64,000 nt of DNA from CADEDV01 sp964596345 (GCA_964596345.1 CAZQSZ010000006.1:248001-312000); one strand, 5' to 3'. Positions 8,850 to 18,188 are shown, counted from the stretch's first letter. The notes: generated by a model not told the origin, from the sequence alone. Program-made: numbers and translations.

Positions 8850-10121
8850 TTAAAAACCTGCCATGGAATTTACATTGGCATACCCGATCAGTTCATCGGC
8901 CCGGCCACCAAAAGGACGGAAATAGACCAGCACCATATAACTGTTTTCAGTTGCCTGGAAATTACCTTCTGTATTATCAAACGAAACAGGCTCATTCGTT
9001 TTTCGCTTATCGGGTGCCGTGACATAAGAATAATTATAAAAACCCTGTTTCAGGAACAATGTTTTTTCGTACACCCCTTTCTCAGTGTTAAAGATCATTT
9101 TAGTTGAATCATTAATAGCATAGTTGGTCAGCTCACCGAAGAGGTAAATACTGCGGCCGGGGTAAGCCCGGTTGCCGGGTGGCACAAACGTGAAATGGGT
9201 ATAAGCATAATCACTTTGCCAGTAAGGGTTATTACCGTCTTCGTTTTCGATGGTAAACAACCCGTTGTTATCCCGGTAATACACGTAGACCTGCTGGTTT
9301 CTTTCCCCGTCCGGTTTCACCAGCACATCAATGCGGTTATGGCTTTTCAAAATATCTCTCATCCGGTCACTCATCAATCGTACACTGGAGAGATTGATCC
9401 ATCTCCATTCTCTGCCTGCCGGGAATGAAAGTGCATCATCACTGTATTCAAAATAATTACCCCGGTAGATCGTAGGACGATCGAGATATACTGCTGTCGG
9501 CCAGGAAAAATTCTGCACCACCTGCAGTTTGATATCCTGCGGAGAAAAAATATTCAGCTTGGCAGTAGCGGTATTCACCACCACCTGCACCCGTTGGTGG
9601 GTACGGAAATAAGTGCCGCCAAAAGGCTGCATCATCCTGGCTGCCAGCGATACCTTATTATCCACCACTAAAAAACGCTTGGTGAATACCAGTTTTGATG
9701 TATCATCATTCAGGAACACCTTCAGTAAATAATTTCCCGAACGGGAGGGCATACTGTTACGGTCGGGCACCATCGCCTGGTAATGGGTATAACGGGTAAA
9801 GGAAATAGAAGCATTGCGGTAGGTATTGATCCGCTGACTCTGGAATCCTTTGGTATAATCAAACGTAAACAGGCTGGAAGGCGTCCAGTCCGCATTGCAA
9901 AGCTGGAAGGAGAAATAATAGTTCTTGACGTCCGCATCCAGGTCATCAAAATGCAGCTCAAATTGTTCTCCGCTGTTGAGATTCATCACCGGGTAACTGT
10001 ACATATCTCCATACTTGAACAGCTTCACCGAATGAATATTCGGCTGGTAAATATGATCGGCCAGTTGCGCAGCAGCGGTGATGCTATTGCATACGAATAA
10101 CAGTAAAATGATTCTTTTCAT
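8850..10121 (-). CDS. DUF5103 type IX secretion system plug protein
   Basis: This is a 423-residue secreted protein (signal peptide MKRIILLLFVCNSITAAAQ) matching the DUF5103 family. Its members include the PlugA-type protein that closes the T9SS translocon from the periplasmic side. Characteristic stretches are IYQPNIHSVKLF near the N-terminus, the FELHFDDLDAD segment, and the YSYVTAPDKRK / EGNFQATENSYMVLVYFRP C-terminal region. The presence of T9SS cargo at 2589 and 35879 fits. The start is placed at ATG 10121. An in-frame GTG at 10148 would add residues before the signal peptide. Confidence 0.85.
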   Translation of the reverse strand: MKRIILLLFVCNSITAAAQLADHIYQPNIHSVKLFKYGDMYSYPVMNLNSGEQFELHFDDLDADVKNYYFSFQLCNADWTPSSLFTFDYTKGFQSQRINTYRNASISFTRYTHYQAMVPDRNSMPSRSGNYLLKVFLNDDTSKLVFTKRFLVVDNKVSLAARMMQPFGGTYFRTHQRVQVVVNTATAKLNIFSPQDIKLQVVQNFSWPTAVYLDRPTIYRGNYFEYSDDALSFPAGREWRWINLSSVRLMSDRMRDILKSHNRIDVLVKPDGERNQQVYVYYRDNNGLFTIENEDGNNPYWQSDYAYTHFTFVPPGNRAYPGRSIYLFGELTNYAINDSTKMIFNTEKGVYEKTLFLKQGFYNYSYVTAPDKRKTNEPVSFDNTEGNFQATENSYMVLVYFRPFGGRADELIGYANVNSMAGF

Positions 10122-10200
10122 CCTGCCAGTGGTAATTGGTAAGAACACACAATATTGTGAAAAATTGCCCGAAAAAGCAGATAAATCTTTTTTACCGGCT

Positions 10201-10208
10201 TATTTTTG
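10201..10208 (+). promoter_or_regulatory. -7 promoter element TATTTTTG for the ABC permease gene
   Basis: A perfect TAnnTTTG match lies 20 nt before the proposed TTG start at 10229. No clear -33 TTTG was found at the expected distance. If used, it rules out the longer reading frame from 10136. Confidence 0.4.
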
Positions 10209-10228
10209 AACAAGACAAACTAATCAAT

Positions 10229-11488
10229 TTGAAGGTTGCAGGCTTTATAGCAAACCGCATCGCATTTAATCAGCAGAAATCATTTTCCCGGTTCATCATC
10301 CGGCTGTCCATTGTAGCCACAGTGATCAGCGTGGCCGTGATGATCATAACCTTATCATTTGCCAATGGCTTCCAGGCAACGGTGAGCCAGAAAGTATTCA
10401 GCTTTCTCGGGCATATCCGGGTGCAGGAAAAACAGGTGGACCGCTCCATCCTGGCCGAAGAAACCCCGATCATTCAGAATGATTCACTGGTGAGATTGAT
10501 GAAAAACGATAGCCGGGTCAACGCTATTCATCCCTTTGCCACCAAGTATGCGATCCTGAAAACAAAAGATGAAATAGAAGGGGTGCTGGTAAAAGGTGTG
10601 GACAGTACCTATGACTGGGCTCATTTTAATTCTTTTATCAAACAGGGAAGACCGGTCCGCTTTAATGACAGTACATACAGCCGTGAGATCATGATCTCTG
10701 CTTACACTGCTGAACAGTTGCAGCTACAACTCAATGATAAGATCAATATTTATTTTATCCGTCCCGGTGGCAGCGAAGAAGATGGATCGGGTGTCAATAT
10801 CAGGGCGGATAAACTGACCATTTCGGGCATATACAAAACAGGAATTGAAGAGTACGACAAGACCTTTGCCATTGCTGATATCAAACTGATACGGCGGTTG
10901 AATTTCTGGAAACAAAACGAGATCGGTGGTTATGAGATCTTCCTGAATGATTACCGGCAGATCAATAAAGCCGTCATTGATCTTTATGAAACCGACGGCT
11001 TCCCCCCTACCTGGGACACACAAAGTGCAAGAGATATCTCTCCCAATATTTTCGACTGGCTCAATATGCAGGATGTAACCCGAAATGTGCTGATCGGGAT
11101 CATGATCTTTGTAGCGGTGATCAATCTTATCACCTGTTTGATCATTTTAGTGCTCGAAAGAATAAAGATGATCGGTATTTTAAAATCATTAGGCGCATCT
11201 GACTGGACCGTACAAAAAATATTTCTCCGTCATTCACTGATCATTACGATTACCGGTATCATCATCGGTACAGTCTTCGCCTTAGGGTTTTTATACCTGC
11301 AGCAGAAAACAGGTTTTATCAAACTGAAAGAAGAAGCGTATTACATGAGCGAAGCCGCTGTAAAGATCATCTGGTGGCAGGTGGGGCTGATCGGGGTCAT
11401 TACGTTAGTCGTTTGCCTGCTGATCCTCCTCATCCCCTCTATATTGGTGCGGAAAGTGCAGCCGGTGAAAGCGATTCATTTCAGGTAG
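10229..11488 (+). CDS. ABC transporter permease, FtsX/LolC-LolE type
   Basis: The protein is about 420 residues with the MacB/FtsX topology: one membrane helix near the N-terminus (about residues 20-45, IIRLSIVATVISVAVMIITL), a large periplasmic domain (about 50-290), and three C-terminal helices starting at NVLIGIMIFVAVINLITC. This is the layout of lipoprotein-releasing LolC/E permeases. No ATPase gene adjoins it, so its LolD-like partner must be elsewhere. The start is inferred to be TTG 10229 (MKVAGFIANRI), because homologous N-termini begin there and a promoter element lies just upstream. The frame has no ATG nearby. The 3' end overlaps the convergent methyltransferase gene by 8 nt. Confidence 0.85.
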   Translation: MKVAGFIANRIAFNQQKSFSRFIIRLSIVATVISVAVMIITLSFANGFQATVSQKVFSFLGHIRVQEKQVDRSILAEETPIIQNDSLVRLMKNDSRVNAIHPFATKYAILKTKDEIEGVLVKGVDSTYDWAHFNSFIKQGRPVRFNDSTYSREIMISAYTAEQLQLQLNDKINIYFIRPGGSEEDGSGVNIRADKLTISGIYKTGIEEYDKTFAIADIKLIRRLNFWKQNEIGGYEIFLNDYRQINKAVIDLYETDGFPPTWDTQSARDISPNIFDWLNMQDVTRNVLIGIMIFVAVINLITCLIILVLERIKMIGILKSLGASDWTVQKIFLRHSLIITITGIIIGTVFALGFLYLQQKTGFIKLKEEAYYMSEAAVKIIWWQVGLIGVITLVVCLLILLIPSILVRKVQPVKAIHFR

Positions 11489-12215
11489 TGAAATGAGAAA
11501 GGATAATACCCGTTGCCACCGCAGCGTTTAATGATTCAGCCTTTCCTTTCTGTGGTATAGTGATCTTTTTCGTTACCAATTGCAGTATAGCGGGACTGAT
11601 CCCTTTTGATTCATTGCCTATAATGATAATCCCTTCAGCAGGCTTTTGCATCGTTGTTATATTCTCCCCATCGAGTGCGGCTGCATAAATGACTGTCTTT
11701 TGCTGCGCTAACCAACCGGCAAGATCAGTGTACAACAATTTCACCCGGGCAATACTCCCCATCGTGGCCTGCACCACTTTCGGGTTGTAATGATCGGCAC
11801 TATCCCGGTCACAAACGATGTGTTCAATGCCAAACCAGTCGGCAATGCGGATGATGGTGCCTAAATTACCGGGATCCTGGATGGTATCTAATGCGAGTAT
11901 AAGTTTACCGTCCCCGTTTATTTCACTGACTTCATCAAATTTTCTCAATACTGCCAGTACCTGGTTGGGCGTTTGCAGTTGTGAAATTTTTTCTAATTCT
12001 GCGGGGCTTATTTCAATTACATCGATCCCCTGCAGCAATTTTGAATGATCCGTTAACCATTCTTTCAGGCCCAATACCTGTTGCACCTGTCCGGGTATCT
12101 CCTGCAACAGTTCACTGACGATCTTCGGGCCTTCTGCAATAAAAACCCCGGATTCATCTCTTGATTTTTTCTGGCCTAAACTTTGGATATATTTGACCTG
12201 CGATTTTACAAGCAT
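11481..12215 (-). CDS. SpoU/TrmH-family RNA 2'-O-ribose methyltransferase
   Basis: The 244-residue protein has an N-terminal substrate-binding domain (about residues 1-95, with KYIQSLGQKKSRDESGVFIAEG) and a C-terminal SPOUT knot domain. Motif 1 is DTIQDPGNLGTIIR, motif 2 is IIGNESKGIS and motif 3 is IPQKGKAESLNAAVATGIIL. These are the three signature motifs for SAM-dependent 2'-O-methylation of rRNA or tRNA. It resembles the RlmB/TsnR-like group, but the exact nucleotide target is not assignable. It is divergent from the BamA-like gene (20-bp gap) and convergent with the ABC permease. Confidence 0.9.
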   Translation of the reverse strand: MLVKSQVKYIQSLGQKKSRDESGVFIAEGPKIVSELLQEIPGQVQQVLGLKEWLTDHSKLLQGIDVIEISPAELEKISQLQTPNQVLAVLRKFDEVSEINGDGKLILALDTIQDPGNLGTIIRIADWFGIEHIVCDRDSADHYNPKVVQATMGSIARVKLLYTDLAGWLAQQKTVIYAAALDGENITTMQKPAEGIIIIGNESKGISPAILQLVTKKITIPQKGKAESLNAAVATGIILSHFTT

Positions 12216-12235
12216 TGCAACTCTTTTATCAATTT

Positions 12236-14620
12236 ATGTTCAACGGCCAGCCACTTTTTACCCGCTACCTTTTACGAGCAATGATCGCCGGCCTTGTTAC
12301 CTTTATTTTTTATTCCTGCGCCGTTATTCCCCAAAACTATCCCCGGCGTACGCCATTTGTATACGAATATAATATTAACGTCGAAGGTAATCTCACAGAA
12401 CAGGAAAAATCAGATCTTGAATCTGCCTTACAGAAACAACTGGACGATAGTATCGGTGTAAGAACAAAGAGAAAACTCATTTCCAGTGGCGGCTTCAACA
12501 GGCAAATATTAAATAAGCCCCCGGTATATAACAGCATGAATGCCGACAAGTCCGTTACCTACATGAAAGCATTGATGGTTTCACTCGGCTATTTCTATGA
12601 CTCGGTGGGATACCGGACAAAAATTGATACAGCCGGTTCAAAGGATGATCAATACCGGGTGAATGTGATCTTTGATGTGAAAACCGGTTTGCTGACAAGA
12701 CTGGACTCGATCGCTTACAGAATTGACTCTCCCAGGTATCATCATAACCAGGCCGAATTGCAATCCCTGACCAAAGCTAACCTGAAAGAATCTTACCTCA
12801 CGAAAGGAATGCCGTTTGCCAAAGGCATTATCTCGGCCGAGTTTGACCGGCTGGTAGAATTATACAGGAACAATGGTTTTCTCCGTTTCGGAAGAGAGGA
12901 CCTGCTGGGAGTCTGGGATACCCTGGATGTTGCCTTGTTACAACCTTCTCTTGATCCCTTTGAACAGATAGAGCTTCTGCAGAAATTAAAAGAAAGACGA
13001 TTGAAGCCAACTGCCAAGCTGGAAATAAGGATGCGGCCCGGCTTCGACAGTGTGAAACTGGTAAAATATTATGTAGGTAAGATCGAGATCTACCCTGATT
13101 TTATTATTGATTCATTGGCCGGCAACAGGGTTGTTACCCAACTAAACCCACATCTTTCCATCATCCAGTTCAACAATACCTACAAACCCAACATATTCCT
13201 GGATAATATTTATCTCCGGCATGGCGACTTGTATGCACAGCGTCGTTTTCAACGAACAATTAACCGGCTGAATGTTTTCGGCACCTGGAAGCAGATCAAT
13301 ATCGAACCCGTACCCAGGGTTGGCCAGGACACCGTTGATTTCAGGATCTTTTTAAATCCTGCTCCCAAATATGTTTTCAATGCCAACCTCGAAGCCAGCC
13401 AGAACCAGAGTGCTATCTCGGGAAGCCTTTTTGGTATTGGTGCGAATGTGGGTTTGCAAAACCGGAATGTATTCAGAGGCGCTAATACCTCCAGCCTGAA
13501 TATGCGGTATGGGATTGAATTAGGGGACAGTAGTTTTATCCAGACACAACAGGTGAATTTCAGTTATAAACTCTATTTCCCGAAGCCGGTTCCCAATTTT
13601 AAGTTCATTCCTGAACGGCACCGGGATAATATACGCACCGTATTTGGATTCAGTGCGGCGAACACCGAAAGAAGAAATCTTTTTAACCTGACCACCGTTA
13701 ACGCATCACTGGGTTATGAATTTCAACGAAACGTTCCCCGTTCGAATAAAACACTTTTTGTTACCCTGAAGCCGGTTAATATTGAATACTCTTATCTCAA
13801 AAAAAGACAGGGGTTGATCGATCTTATCAATACCACACCAGCTTTGAATAATGTTTTTACTGATGGACTGATCTCTTCGCTGGTAGCCGGTATCACCCAT
13901 ACCTGGATAAAAGGCAGACGACAAAATATATTAGCTGTCAACTATGAACAGTCCGGCTTGCTGGCAGGCATGTTCCGGAATGAATTTTTAGATTCCCAGT
14001 TGTACCGCTTTGTAAAAATAGATGCCGAGCTGACCAAGCTGATCAAATTCAAAAAGACCGCAATCGCCATCAGGGCCTTTGCCGGCGTGGGGTATGAACT
14101 GGGCTCAACCGCTAATCCATTAAAACAGGACCGGCTGCCTTTCTTTAAACAATATTTTGCCGGCGGCCCCAACAGTATGCGGGCCTGGAGCCTGCGCCGC
14201 CTCGGTCCCGGTTCACTGATCAGTGATTTTAAAAATAACCCGGAACGATATGGTGATGTGCAACTGGAACTGAATGCAGAATACCGGTTTAATTTTTTCA
14301 GGATCGCCGGCTTTACTGTTGAGAGTGTACTCTTCACAGATATTGGCAACGTGTGGTTCCTGAAGAAAGAGGCAGGTAGCCCGGAAACTGTTTTTAATCT
14401 TGGCAGGCTGGGAAAAGACCTTGCTGTTGGTGTGGGTACTGGTTTACGAATTGATCTTTCCTTCTTCATGATCCGGCTTGATTATGCTTTCAAAGCAAAA
14501 GATCCCAGCCCTTCTCCTGACCGTGCGGCCAGCCAGAACAAATGGTTTTATGGTTACCAGCTGAGTAATTTATTGAAAGGGCAATTACAGTTAGGGGTTA
14601 ATTATCCTTTCAAACTCTGA
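12236..14620 (+). CDS. BamA/TamA-family outer membrane protein with lipoprotein-like N-terminus
   Basis: The 794-residue protein has a signal with a possible lipobox (FYSCA), an N-terminal periplasmic part with POTRA-like segments (roughly residues 40-370), and a C-terminal 16-strand Omp85 barrel (about 400-794). In the barrel, GGPNSMRAW and VGTGLRIDLSFFMIRLDYAF are typical of surface-antigen (D15) proteins. The C-terminal residue is not the usual Phe (...YPFKL). It probably takes part in assembling or moving outer-membrane components; a TamA-like role is an inference. The start is ATG 12236, and an in-frame TTG at 12215 is less likely. Its 3' end overlaps convergent truB by 19 nt. Confidence 0.85.
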   Translation: MFNGQPLFTRYLLRAMIAGLVTFIFYSCAVIPQNYPRRTPFVYEYNINVEGNLTEQEKSDLESALQKQLDDSIGVRTKRKLISSGGFNRQILNKPPVYNSMNADKSVTYMKALMVSLGYFYDSVGYRTKIDTAGSKDDQYRVNVIFDVKTGLLTRLDSIAYRIDSPRYHHNQAELQSLTKANLKESYLTKGMPFAKGIISAEFDRLVELYRNNGFLRFGREDLLGVWDTLDVALLQPSLDPFEQIELLQKLKERRLKPTAKLEIRMRPGFDSVKLVKYYVGKIEIYPDFIIDSLAGNRVVTQLNPHLSIIQFNNTYKPNIFLDNIYLRHGDLYAQRRFQRTINRLNVFGTWKQINIEPVPRVGQDTVDFRIFLNPAPKYVFNANLEASQNQSAISGSLFGIGANVGLQNRNVFRGANTSSLNMRYGIELGDSSFIQTQQVNFSYKLYFPKPVPNFKFIPERHRDNIRTVFGFSAANTERRNLFNLTTVNASLGYEFQRNVPRSNKTLFVTLKPVNIEYSYLKKRQGLIDLINTTPALNNVFTDGLISSLVAGITHTWIKGRRQNILAVNYEQSGLLAGMFRNEFLDSQLYRFVKIDAELTKLIKFKKTAIAIRAFAGVGYELGSTANPLKQDRLPFFKQYFAGGPNSMRAWSLRRLGPGSLISDFKNNPERYGDVQLELNAEYRFNFFRIAGFTVESVLFTDIGNVWFLKKEAGSPETVFNLGRLGKDLAVGVGTGLRIDLSFFMIRLDYAFKAKDPSPSPDRAASQNKWFYGYQLSNLLKGQLQLGVNYPFKL

Positions 14621-15309
14621 TCAGCTTTTGACTTTTTTATTTCCTCTTCAAAGACTGGTATTGTCATCGCATCATCCACATGGAATTCACCTATACGGGT
14701 TCTCCGTAAACTGCTGAGATATGCACCACAACCTAATGCTTCTCCATAATCATTCGCTAAACTCCTGATATAAGTGCCGGTAGAACAAACCACTTTGAAA
14801 TGAACAACAGGCATTTCAATTTTTGTAATGGAGAATTCTTTGATGAATAATTTTCTTGGCTCCAGTTTCACTTCTTTGCCCTGCCTGGCCAGTTCATATA
14901 CTCTTTTACCATCCACTTTGATGGCTGAATGTGCCGGTGGCACCTGCATGATCTCACCGGTGAATGGCAGGGTTGCCTGGTGCAATTGTTCTTCTGTTAG
15001 CTGTTCAACTGGTTTAAAACCGACAGGCTCACTTTCCAGGTCATAAGTAGGCGTGACAGCACCCAGTGTGAAAGTGCCGGTGTATTCTTTCTCCTGGGCC
15101 ATGAATTCATTGATCCGCTTGGTAAACTTCCCGGTGCAGACAATCAACAGCCCGGTGGCTAATGGGTCCAGTGTACCGGCATGCCCTACTTTTTTGATAC
15201 GGATAAGATTGCGGATCTTACTCACCACGCCAAACGAAGTCCATTCTAATGGTTTATCGATCAGCAATACTTTTCCTTCCTGGAAAGGATTGACAGGGTT
15301 TTGCTCCAT
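14602..15309 (-). CDS. truB: tRNA pseudouridine(55) synthase TruB
   Basis: The 235-residue cytoplasmic enzyme makes pseudouridine-55 in the T-loop of tRNAs. Visible motifs are LLIDKPLEWTSF at the N-terminus, GHAGTLDPLATG with catalytic Asp48, and YTGTFTLGAVTPTYD. The ARQGKEVKLEPR and GTYIRSLANDYG segments of the catalytic fold follow. It lacks the long PUA extension of E. coli TruB, as is usual in Bacteroidota. The start ATG is at 15309. Confidence 0.96.
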   Translation of the reverse strand: MEQNPVNPFQEGKVLLIDKPLEWTSFGVVSKIRNLIRIKKVGHAGTLDPLATGLLIVCTGKFTKRINEFMAQEKEYTGTFTLGAVTPTYDLESEPVGFKPVEQLTEEQLHQATLPFTGEIMQVPPAHSAIKVDGKRVYELARQGKEVKLEPRKLFIKEFSITKIEMPVVHFKVVCSTGTYIRSLANDYGEALGCGAYLSSLRRTRIGEFHVDDAMTIPVFEEEIKKSKADQSLKG

Positions 15310-15355
15310 CGGGCAAAAGTAATCGTATTCCCGGAAAGCTTTTCGGGAGAAATAA

Positions 15356-16681
15356 TCAGATGGACATCCTGCTTTTTAATTCCAGGTATTTATTGATCGT
15401 ATTGACTGTAAGGTTTTCCGGTGTGGAGAGAATGGAAGGAATACCATTCATATGCAGCTCTTTTACCATCAGCCTTTTTTCATAGGCAAATTTTTCGGCT
15501 ATGGTCTTGATATAAATATCCTCCATATTGGTTGCCTTCCGGTCCATCAGTGAACGGAGTTCTGTATTCTCAAAGAACACCACCAGCAGCAAATGATATT
15601 TTGCGATCTTTCGCAGGGCCGGTAATTCCCGTTGCAAACCTTCCAGTGATTCAAAATTGGTAAATAACACTAACAGGCTACGGTTGGTGATCCGGTTCCG
15701 GATCACTGAGAATAATTTTTCATAATCCGGCTCCAGGAAACGGGTCTGCTGGCGGTACAATGATTCCAGCACCTTATTCATTTGTGTGGATTTTTTATCC
15801 GCCAGGATAAAACTGTCGAGGTTCTCTGCAAAAGTGATCAGCCCGGCCCTGTCCTGCTTTACCAATGCCACATTCGATAATACCAGTGAGGCATTGATGG
15901 CATAATCAAGCAGGGTCATTCCATGAAAAGGCATTTTCATTACCCTTCCTTTATTAATTACACAATAGATCTGCTGGCTTCTTTCATCCGTGTAATTATT
16001 CACCATCAGCCCTTCCTTCCGGGCTGTAGCCTTCCAGTTGATGGTGCGGTAATCATCTCCCCGCACATATTCCTTGATCTGTTCAAACTCCATACTGTGA
16101 CCAATACGCTGCATTTTTTTAACCCCGGCTTCCTGTAGCTTATTAGCTACCGCCAATAACTGGTACCGCCGCATTTGTATATATGATGGGTATACTTTTA
16201 CTGTTTTCTCCTGCGCAAAAATGTACCGCCGCTTTACCAGTTGCAAAGGCGCATGCACATATACGTTGATATCATAAAAAATATATTCGCCGCGGGTAAC
16301 CGGACGCAGGAAATAATCCAGTTCTTTCTTTTCACCAGCAGCTAACTGGAGTTTACGCAACCATTTCCTGTCCTGGAACTGGAAAGGGATCTCATCGATC
16401 ACACTGATGCGTACCGGGAACCCATACTGGTTTTTAAAATGCAGCATTACTTTGTTATCATCGCCAATGCTGAAGCGATCCGTCACCTGCCGTTCTGCAT
16501 GGAAACCATTTTTCTTACCAAAGACCAGTAAAGTATCCGCTACCACCGCCAGCAACAGGAACAACAAGACCAGTTCGCCCAACCTGAAAAAAACAGGCAC
16601 AAAGAAGCTCAGCAAAAAGATCACTGCTGCCGACCCGGCAATGATATACACGATTTTATTGAGGTAGAAGGATTTGATCAA
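15356..16681 (-). CDS. DUF58 domain-containing membrane protein
   Basis: The 441-residue protein has two N-terminal membrane helices (about residues 8-55) and then a cytoplasmic region. Its DUF58 signature, YVRGDDYRTINWKATARK with VNNYTDERSQQIY, lies about residues 210-250 and is followed by a VWA-like fold. In MoxR operons, DUF58 proteins are thought to work with the AAA+ ATPase as chaperone or maturation factors. The frame begins with TTG at 16681, and a stop codon lies upstream in frame with no intervening ATG. A small S23 gene now separates it from moxR. Confidence 0.88.
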   Translation of the reverse strand: MIKSFYLNKIVYIIAGSAAVIFLLSFFVPVFFRLGELVLLFLLLAVVADTLLVFGKKNGFHAERQVTDRFSIGDDNKVMLHFKNQYGFPVRISVIDEIPFQFQDRKWLRKLQLAAGEKKELDYFLRPVTRGEYIFYDINVYVHAPLQLVKRRYIFAQEKTVKVYPSYIQMRRYQLLAVANKLQEAGVKKMQRIGHSMEFEQIKEYVRGDDYRTINWKATARKEGLMVNNYTDERSQQIYCVINKGRVMKMPFHGMTLLDYAINASLVLSNVALVKQDRAGLITFAENLDSFILADKKSTQMNKVLESLYRQQTRFLEPDYEKLFSVIRNRITNRSLLVLFTNFESLEGLQRELPALRKIAKYHLLLVVFFENTELRSLMDRKATNMEDIYIKTIAEKFAYEKRLMVKELHMNGIPSILSTPENLTVNTINKYLELKSRMSI

Positions 16682-16695
16682 GGCTGTCTGTTATA

Positions 16696-17130
16696 TGTTC
16701 ATGGTTAATAGTTCATGGTTCATGGCAACTACATAGAGTCACGAAGTTTTGTAATCATTTTACAGAGCAATTCATAGTCATTATAATGTTTAGCATAAAC
16801 ATCATCCGTAATATATTTTCTTTTCTGCGCCAGGTAAAGACATGCTACTACTTCAATTGCTGAACGGAGTGCTATGTCTAAAAACCGTTTGAATTCAGGA
16901 ACAGTCTGCCCTGTACTGCCTTCTGCAATATTTAATACTACCGAATCGGCAGCTCTTTTCATTTGAGACGCCAGGCTAAATCGCTCCTCTACGGGAAATT
17001 TTTTAGCCAACAAATCGATCTCATTTGATAAATCGGCGGCCATATGCCAAACTTTTAAGTCCTCAAACCGGAAAGCCATAGTCAGGTTTTTGCAATTAGT
17101 ACTATGAACTATGCGCTATGAACCATGAAC
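16696..17130. repeat. Inverted repeats of GTTCATGG type flanking the S23 gene
   Basis: Left flank (about 16696-16727) holds two copies of a GTTCATGGTT-type unit, the inner one reading GTTCATGGTTCATGGC. Right flank (17115-17130, with a related copy from 17101) reads GCTATGAACCATGAAC. The inner left copy and the right copy are inverted and match at 15 of 16 bases. No other copy was noticed in the window. The repeats bracket a cassette of about 430 bp containing only the S23 gene. Confidence 0.75.
16729..17079 (-). CDS. Four-helix-bundle protein of the S23 / 23S rRNA intervening-sequence family
   Basis: The 116-residue, all-helical protein has the family signature FRFEDLKVWHMAADLS at the N-terminus, the FSLASQMKRAADSVVLNIAEG core and a LRSAIEVVACLYLAQKR helix. 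Similar proteins are encoded in intervening sequences of 23S rRNA genes in some bacteria and as stand-alone genes in many Bacteroidota. Their fold resembles the Avd accessory protein of diversity-generating retroelements. No biochemical role is known for stand-alone members. The gene is wedged between moxR and the DUF58 gene and flanked by inverted repeats, so it looks inserted. Confidence 0.88.
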   Translation of the reverse strand: MAFRFEDLKVWHMAADLSNEIDLLAKKFPVEERFSLASQMKRAADSVVLNIAEGSTGQTVPEFKRFLDIALRSAIEVVACLYLAQKRKYITDDVYAKHYNDYELLCKMITKLRDSM

Positions 17131-17137
17131 CTCCTTC

Positions 17138-18115
17138 CTACCTCGGCACATCCATCGCCTGCACAATCTGTTTGATCACTTCCGCTTCTGTTACTCCTTC
17201 CATTTCCTTGTCCGGTGCCAGGATGATCCGGTGTCGCAATACGGGTATCAGCACTTCCCGGATATCTTCCGGCGTCACAAAATCTCTCCCGTTCATTGCA
17301 GCAATGGCTTTTGATGCATTCATCACCGCCAGTGATGCCCTTGGTGAAGCTCCCAGGTAAATGGATTTATGGTTTCTTGTCTGGTGAATTAATTTGGCAA
17401 TGAACTGCAACAATTTTTCTTCGATCACCAGTGTTTTAATCTGTTGTTTGAGTTGGTTGATCTGCTGGGCGCCTAATACAGGATGCACCAGGTCCTGCAC
17501 CGAAGTATTCCCCATATGATGAAACTGGGTGAGGATACTCAGCTCTTCTGCTTCCGAAGGATAAGGCACCACGATCTTGAATAAGAAACGATCCAGCTGT
17601 GCTTCCGGTAAACGATAAGTTCCTTCCTGCTCCACCGGGTTTTGCGTGGCCAATACCATAAAAGGTGAAGCCATTGGATAGGTTTTGCCGTCCACCGAAG
17701 CCTGTCGTTCTTCCATGATCTCCAGCAAGGCGGATTGTGTTTTCGCCGGAGCCCTGTTGATCTCATCCACTAAAACAATATTGCTGAACACCGGGCCTTT
17801 CTTGAATTCAAAAGTTGCTTCCCGGGGATTGAACACAGGAGTACCCAATACATCAGAAGGCATCAGGTCCGGCGTAAACTGCACTCTCGAGAATCCGGCA
17901 TCCACACTGCGGGCCACTAATTTGGCCGTAAGTGTTTTGGCCACTCCCGGTACTCCTTCGATCAGTACATGCCCGTCGGCCAGCAACGCAGCAATGATCA
18001 GTTTTACCATTTCATCCTGTCCCACGATGATCTTTTTGATCTCGCTGCGAATGGATAGCACTGCATGATTCAGTGCAGTCATATCTGTCCGTTGTTGAAA
18101 AATTGGCTCTTCCAT
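17138..18115 (-). CDS. MoxR-family AAA+ ATPase
   Basis: The 325-residue protein has a Walker A motif GVPGVAKT (residues 54-61), Walker B VLVDEIN (about 114-120), and sensor region VLATQNPVEQEGTYRLPEAQLDRF, ending in the MoxR lid domain. It should be a cytoplasmic ATPase that remodels partner proteins together with DUF58/VWA proteins. It starts at ATG 18115 and is the only gene of this operon with an ATG start. Upstream on the same strand lie DUF4350, DUF4129 and SpoIIM genes. Confidence 0.93.
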   Translation of the reverse strand: MEEPIFQQRTDMTALNHAVLSIRSEIKKIIVGQDEMVKLIIAALLADGHVLIEGVPGVAKTLTAKLVARSVDAGFSRVQFTPDLMPSDVLGTPVFNPREATFEFKKGPVFSNIVLVDEINRAPAKTQSALLEIMEERQASVDGKTYPMASPFMVLATQNPVEQEGTYRLPEAQLDRFLFKIVVPYPSEAEELSILTQFHHMGNTSVQDLVHPVLGAQQINQLKQQIKTLVIEEKLLQFIAKLIHQTRNHKSIYLGASPRASLAVMNASKAIAAMNGRDFVTPEDIREVLIPVLRHRIILAPDKEMEGVTEAEVIKQIVQAMDVPR

Positions 18116-18188
18116 ATGTTATTTTCTTCTTTAAGGTTTTAAAATCTGTTTCGGCATAGCCTCCCCTTTCAGAAGGAGGTTGAAGGTG
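18116..18188. repeat. Short GC-rich palindrome between DUF4350 and moxR genes
   Basis: The segment around 18157-18185 reads CCTCCCCTTTCAGAAGGAGG followed by TTGAAGGTG. It forms an imperfect hairpin with a TCAG loop and resembles dispersed palindromes seen between genes in many Bacteroidota genomes. That resemblance is from memory only. Confidence 0.35.

Noticed and set aside
10136..10228. Longer reading frame for the ABC permease from TTG 10136
   Set aside because: The extra 31 residues look non-coding (Cys/Lys/Asn mix) and include a -7 promoter match at 10201-10208.
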